DNA of 8,423 nt from Propionibacteriaceae bacterium (GTDB lineage: Bacteria > Actinomycetota > Actinomycetes > Propionibacteriales > Propionibacteriaceae), in contig JAIRVA010000251.1 in assembly GCA_031254155.1 (NCBI GenBank), forward strand, positions 1 through 8,423, given 5' to 3'. A program made the position numbers and the translations under genes. Positions 5,863 to 8,423 of the stretch are shown here, one piece after another. The notes beneath the pieces were generated by a model, which was not told where the DNA came from, ran no database searches, and saw only the letters and a list, made by a program, of their open reading frames with translations. How positions within the stretch are numbered: position 1 is the first letter of the stretch; each line of letters starts with the position of its first letter.

Positions 5863-7575
5863 GTGACAACGAGTAAGCCGTGGCTGAAACTGTACGGAGA
5901 CATGCCGGAGGATATTGAGGTTCCTGACCTCACGCTGTACGAGATGCTCGCCGCCTCGGCGGGCAAGTGGCCGGCCGAACCGGCGCTCTACTACATGGGC
6001 AAGCGCCTGACGTACGCCGAACTCGTCACCGAGGTCGACACCTGCGCCGCGGCGTTCGCGGCCCACGGCATCGGTGCCCACGACTCCGTGGTGATCTCGC
6101 TGCCCAACGTACCCGCCGCGATCATCTGCTTCTACGCCGTCAACAAGATCGGTGCGAACGCGGTCATGACACACCCGCTCAGCTCGCCCGTCGAGTTGAA
6201 GCATTACATCGCGCTCACCGAGGCCCGCTGGGCCGTCACGGTCGACATGTTCTACCCCACCTTCCGCGATCTGGCGCAGGAAACCGGGCTGGAGCGCGTG
6301 GTCATCACCCGCTTCTCCGACTACCTGAGCCGTCCGATGCAGCTTGGTTTCGCCGTCACGAAGGGGCGCAAGATCCCGGCAGTCCCGGACAACGATCCGC
6401 TCGTCATCCACTGGAAGGACTTCCTGGCGACCGGCGCCGCCGCCCCCGCGACGACACCGTACGTCCGCCCCATCGAGCCCGACGACGGCTGTGTCATCCT
6501 GTTTTCGGGCGGTACGACGAACCTGCCCAAAGGCATTGTCCTCTCGTCGGCCAACTTCAACGCGCTGGCGGTGTCCGTCGGCTACATCACCGGGTTCACC
6601 CTGGGCGACTCGGTGCTCGCCATCCTGCCCGTCTTCCACGGGTTCGGGCTCGGGCTCTTCATCAACACCGCCCTCTACGTCGGGGCCCACTTCGTGCTCG
6701 TGCCCGAGTTCTCCGCCGACAACTACATCAAAAACGTCATCAAGTTCCAGCCAGCCTTCATCGCCGGCGTACCGACCCTGTTCCAGGCCCTCATCAACAA
6801 CCCCAAGTGGGCCAAGGTCAACCTCGCCCGCCTCAAGGGCGCGTACTCGGGCGCCGACATGCTGAGCGCGGACCTCAAGGGGCGCGTCGACGCCTCCTTC
6901 CGGGCCCAGGGGGCGACAGTTGAACTGACGGAGGGGTACGGGCTGACGGAGTCGGTCACCGCCTGTGCGGCCTCGCCGCTTGGCAAGTACCGCGAGAACT
7001 CGACCGGCATCCCCATCCCCGGCATGTTGGCCAAGATCGTCGACGACGACACCGGGGCGGAGGTACCGTACGGGACCAACGGCGAGATCTGCGTGGCCGG
7101 GCCGACCCTCATGACGGGGTACCTCAAGGATCCCGAAGCCACCGCCTCCACGCTGCGGGTCCACGCCGACGGGCGGACCTGGCTGCACACCGGCGACATC
7201 GGGCACATGGACGAGGACGGGTACATCTACTTCATGGGCCGGATCAAGCGGCTCATCAAGGTGTCCGGCGTGTCGGTGTACCCGATGCAGGTCGAGAACG
7301 TGCTCGAGGCCCACCCGCTGGTCAACCGGGCCTGCGTCATCGGGCTGCCCGATGACTACCAGATGTCGTCCCTGAAGGCGTTCGTACTGCTGACCGACGG
7401 GAGCCTGGGCTCGGACGAGGTACGAGACGAACTCCTCGCGTACTGCCGGAAACAACTCATCAAGTGGGCGGTACCGCGACAGCTCGAGTTCCGGACCTCG
7501 CTGCCGACCACCCGGGTGGGGAAGATCGCCTACACGGAATTGGAGCGGGAGGAACTCGCCAAGCGCGCGGGATAG
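5863..7575 (+). CDS. AMP-forming acyl-CoA synthetase/ligase (ANL superfamily, fatty-acyl-CoA-ligase-like)
   Basis: A 570-residue adenylate-forming enzyme that should activate a carboxylic acid with ATP and pass it to CoA or another thiol. All the main ANL motifs are visible: phosphate loop SGGTTNLPKGI at 215-225, EGYGLTES at 357-364, HTGD at 442-445, hinge and core GRIKRLIKVSG at 459-469, and the C-terminal PTTRVGK with Lys554 as the expected adenylation lysine. The N-terminal TYAEL, MPN-like LPNVPAA and NKIGANAVMTHPL segments match long-chain acyl-CoA ligases. The phosphate loop has Asn220-Leu221 where Gly-x is more usual. No carrier domain is fused. The GTG start is fixed by AAAGGAG 6 nt upstream and by the family's N-terminal KPWLKLYGDMP segment. 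It follows the E2-like gene, and similar pairs occur, as far as I recall, in other gut anaerobes. The acyl substrate is unknown. The last 46 bp overlap the convergent Nudix gene. Confidence 0.95.
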   Translation: MTTSKPWLKLYGDMPEDIEVPDLTLYEMLAASAGKWPAEPALYYMGKRLTYAELVTEVDTCAAAFAAHGIGAHDSVVISLPNVPAAIICFYAVNKIGANAVMTHPLSSPVELKHYIALTEARWAVTVDMFYPTFRDLAQETGLERVVITRFSDYLSRPMQLGFAVTKGRKIPAVPDNDPLVIHWKDFLATGAAAPATTPYVRPIEPDDGCVILFSGGTTNLPKGIVLSSANFNALAVSVGYITGFTLGDSVLAILPVFHGFGLGLFINTALYVGAHFVLVPEFSADNYIKNVIKFQPAFIAGVPTLFQALINNPKWAKVNLARLKGAYSGADMLSADLKGRVDASFRAQGATVELTEGYGLTESVTACAASPLGKYRENSTGIPIPGMLAKIVDDDTGAEVPYGTNGEICVAGPTLMTGYLKDPEATASTLRVHADGRTWLHTGDIGHMDEDGYIYFMGRIKRLIKVSGVSVYPMQVENVLEAHPLVNRACVIGLPDDYQMSSLKAFVLLTDGSLGSDEVRDELLAYCRKQLIKWAVPRQLEFRTSLPTTRVGKIAYTELEREELAKRAG

Positions 7576-8105
7576 GCCGGGGTCGTCGGCACCGCCTCCC
7601 ACTCCACCAGCAGGTGGTCCAGGATAAAGAGGGCCAGCACCCGGACATCCGCGTACAGTTCCAGGGCCGGGTCGGTCAACTGGTCGCGCGTGAACCAGGC
7701 GAGGGTACGAGACTCGCCCGCGCCGACGGCTGACCGCGGGTCCGCGTTCGTCACGAAGGCGTACGTCAGGTCGGTGTGGAAGTGAGGCAGGTCGCCAAAC
7801 GGGAAGCTGCGGACGCCGACGGGGACAGGGTGGAGGTCGCCGCCCGGGAGCGACGACAGCCGGAGCCGCGGTTGTAGGAGTCGCAACTGATCCGGTTCAT
7901 AGCCAGTTTCCTCACGGATCTCACGCATCATGGCTTGCCAGGGGGTCTCATCCAGCTCGACGTGACCGCCGGGTTGCAGCAGGACGCCCAGAGTCTTGTG
8001 GCGGTGGAGCAGCAGGGCCGGGGGGGTGCCCTGGTCTGCCGTCCGGATGATGTACGCGCTGACCGTCAGGTCAAACTGCCCCGGCAGTACGTGAATGTGA
8101 CCCAC
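7530..8105 (-). CDS. Nudix hydrolase
   Basis: A 191-residue protein with a perfect Nudix box (G-x5-E-x7-REUxEExGU) at residues 47-69: GGHVELDE, then REIREETGY. Before it stand the usual beta strands (LTVSAYIIR, ALLLHRHKTLGVLLQPGGH), and after it a strand pair with TDLTYAFV and LAWFTRDQL. Nudix enzymes hydrolyse nucleoside diphosphates linked to another group, for house-cleaning or signalling; the substrate cannot be assigned. The GTG at 8105 starts just before the first strand and has GCGAGG close upstream on the minus strand. Its last 15 codons (Ala/Ser/Arg-rich, ending SSSRSNSV) read antisense to the end of the acyl ligase gene, so the C-terminal tail may be non-conserved. Confidence 0.93.
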   Translation of the reverse strand: MGHIHVLPGQFDLTVSAYIIRTADQGTPPALLLHRHKTLGVLLQPGGHVELDETPWQAMMREIREETGYEPDQLRLLQPRLRLSSLPGGDLHPVPVGVRSFPFGDLPHFHTDLTYAFVTNADPRSAVGAGESRTLAWFTRDQLTDPALELYADVRVLALFILDHLLVEWEAVPTTPAYPARLASSSRSNSV

Positions 8106-8191
8106 GTTACCTCGCTTCTCCCGGTTGGCCCGGGGACAAGTCTACGTCGCGGGCGGGGTACCTCGGCTGCCGACGGCGGCATATTAGGAAA

Positions 8192-8270
8192 GTTACTCAG
8201 GTTTAGTAAGGTTTAGTGAGATTTAGTGAGGTTTAGTGAAAACGCCGAATTTCCAATAAACCTGACTAAC
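8192..8270. repeat. Array of 10-bp direct repeats (GTTTAGTGAG) flanked by inverted 16-bp arms
   Basis: Between the Nudix start and the ATPase start lie four in-register 10-bp units starting at 8201, 8211, 8221 and 8231 (GTTTAGTAAG, GTTTAGTGAG, ATTTAGTGAG, GTTTAGTGAA), preceded by a degenerate unit GTTACTCAG at 8192-8200. On the opposite strand, 8270-8255 reads GTTAGTCAGGTTTATT, which matches 8192-8207 (GTTACTCAGGTTTAGT) at 14 of 16 positions. The array is AT-rich in a GC-rich window, and its 10-bp period places each unit on about the same face of the helix. It sits immediately before the -10 of the ATPase gene, so an operator or iteron-like protein-binding array is the likely role. There are no spacers of CRISPR type. 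Confidence 0.85.
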
Positions 8271-8275
8271 TCTAG

Positions 8276-8281
8276 TAAAGT
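8276..8281 (+). promoter_or_regulatory. Possible -10 element of the ATPase gene, probably leaderless
   Basis: TAAAGT fits TANNNT and ends 7 nt before ATG 8289. No Shine-Dalgarno sequence lies between. The repeat array ends 5 nt before it, so a protein bound there would cover the -35 region. Confidence 0.35.
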
Positions 8282-8288
8282 ACGGTCT

Positions 8289-8423
8289 ATGGATGCCGTA
8301 CGGAACCCCTACACTCCGAATGCCGGCGCTGTCCCGCCCGTCATGGCGGGACGTGATGACCTGGAGACCCGTTTCGCGGTCCTGTTGTCGAGTGTCGCGG
8401 GCGGCCGGTCGGAGCAGTCAATG
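8289..8423 (+). CDS. AAA-type ATPase / ATP-binding protein (N-terminal 45 residues; cut by window edge)
   Basis: The frame from ATG 8289 gives 45 residues beginning MDAVRNPYTPNAGAVPPVMAG and continuing RDDLETRFAVLLSSVAGGRSEQSM. The pattern NPY-x-PNAG-x-x-PP-x-x-x-GRD-x-x-x-x-F-x-x-L, with a basic R-x-E-(Q/R)-S stretch before the first beta strand, is the typical N-terminus of stand-alone AAA_16-type predicted ATPases in actinobacteria. The Walker A motif would follow within about 10 residues, outside the window. An overlapping ATG at 8293 is in another frame and is not used. The gene is preceded by a repeat array likely to govern its expression. Whether it ends in the same PD-(D/E)XK-like domain as the remnant at 2599-2820 cannot be seen here. 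Confidence 0.8.
   Translation, partial: MDAVRNPYTPNAGAVPPVMAGRDDLETRFAVLLSSVAGGRSEQSM

Noticed and set aside
5701..7602. A 633-codon open frame on the minus strand
   Set aside because: It is antisense to the acyl ligase gene, with a Val/Gly/Asp/Glu-rich composition typical of a GC-rich shadow frame; the plus strand has all ANL motifs and a ribosome-binding site.
8192..8270. CRISPR array
   Set aside because: Units are only 10 bp and abut one another without spacers.

Overview
The window looks like chromosomal DNA from a high-GC Gram-positive bacterium, most likely an actinomycete (Actinomycetota). Third codon positions are mostly G/C. The peptidoglycan-amidating pair MurT/GatD is present, several starts look leaderless (a TANNNT-like hexamer 6-7 nt before the start codon), and an AAA-type ATPase of a kind common in host-associated actinobacteria begins at the right edge. 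I cannot name a genus.

Layout. (1) 1-1600, minus strand: MurT (Mur-ligase-like subunit of lipid II isoglutaminyl synthase) runs in one uninterrupted reading frame into GatD, its glutaminase partner. GatD is cut by the left edge. No stop codon separates them, so as read this is one fused polypeptide with a Pro/Ser/Arg-rich linker. (2) 1601-1697: a short divergent promoter region with a -10-like hexamer exactly 6 nt before each start codon. (3) 1698-2618, plus: a LysR-type regulator. (4) 2599-2883: the C-terminal remnant of an ATPase carrying a PD-(D/E)XK-like end on the minus strand, directly abutting a cluster of three palindromic TAGCGCT boxes. (5) 2955-4872, plus: an EamA/DMT-type membrane transporter and an aldo/keto reductase, 10 bp apart and probably cotranscribed. 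(6) 4957-7575, plus: an E2-like acyltransferase-fold protein without the catalytic His, followed by a fatty-acyl-CoA-ligase-like AMP-forming enzyme. This pairing suggests one acyl-activating or acyl-transfer unit. (7) 7530-8105, minus: a Nudix hydrolase whose 3' end overlaps the ligase gene convergently by 46 bp. (8) 8192-8270: an ordered array of 10-bp direct repeats flanked by inverted 16-bp arms, followed by a probable leaderless promoter and the first 45 codons of an AAA-type ATPase that leaves the window.

The parts most worth a second look are the MurT-GatD single frame (real fusion, or a frameshift that removed an ATGA overlap), the helically phased repeat array before the ATPase, and the ATPase remnant next to its own TTAG-containing repeat cluster. 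The last two suggest that this ATPase family travels with repeat-type operators. The remaining genes are ordinary metabolic or regulatory genes. The six-frame background contains several long antisense open frames, which are shadows typical of GC-rich coding DNA.
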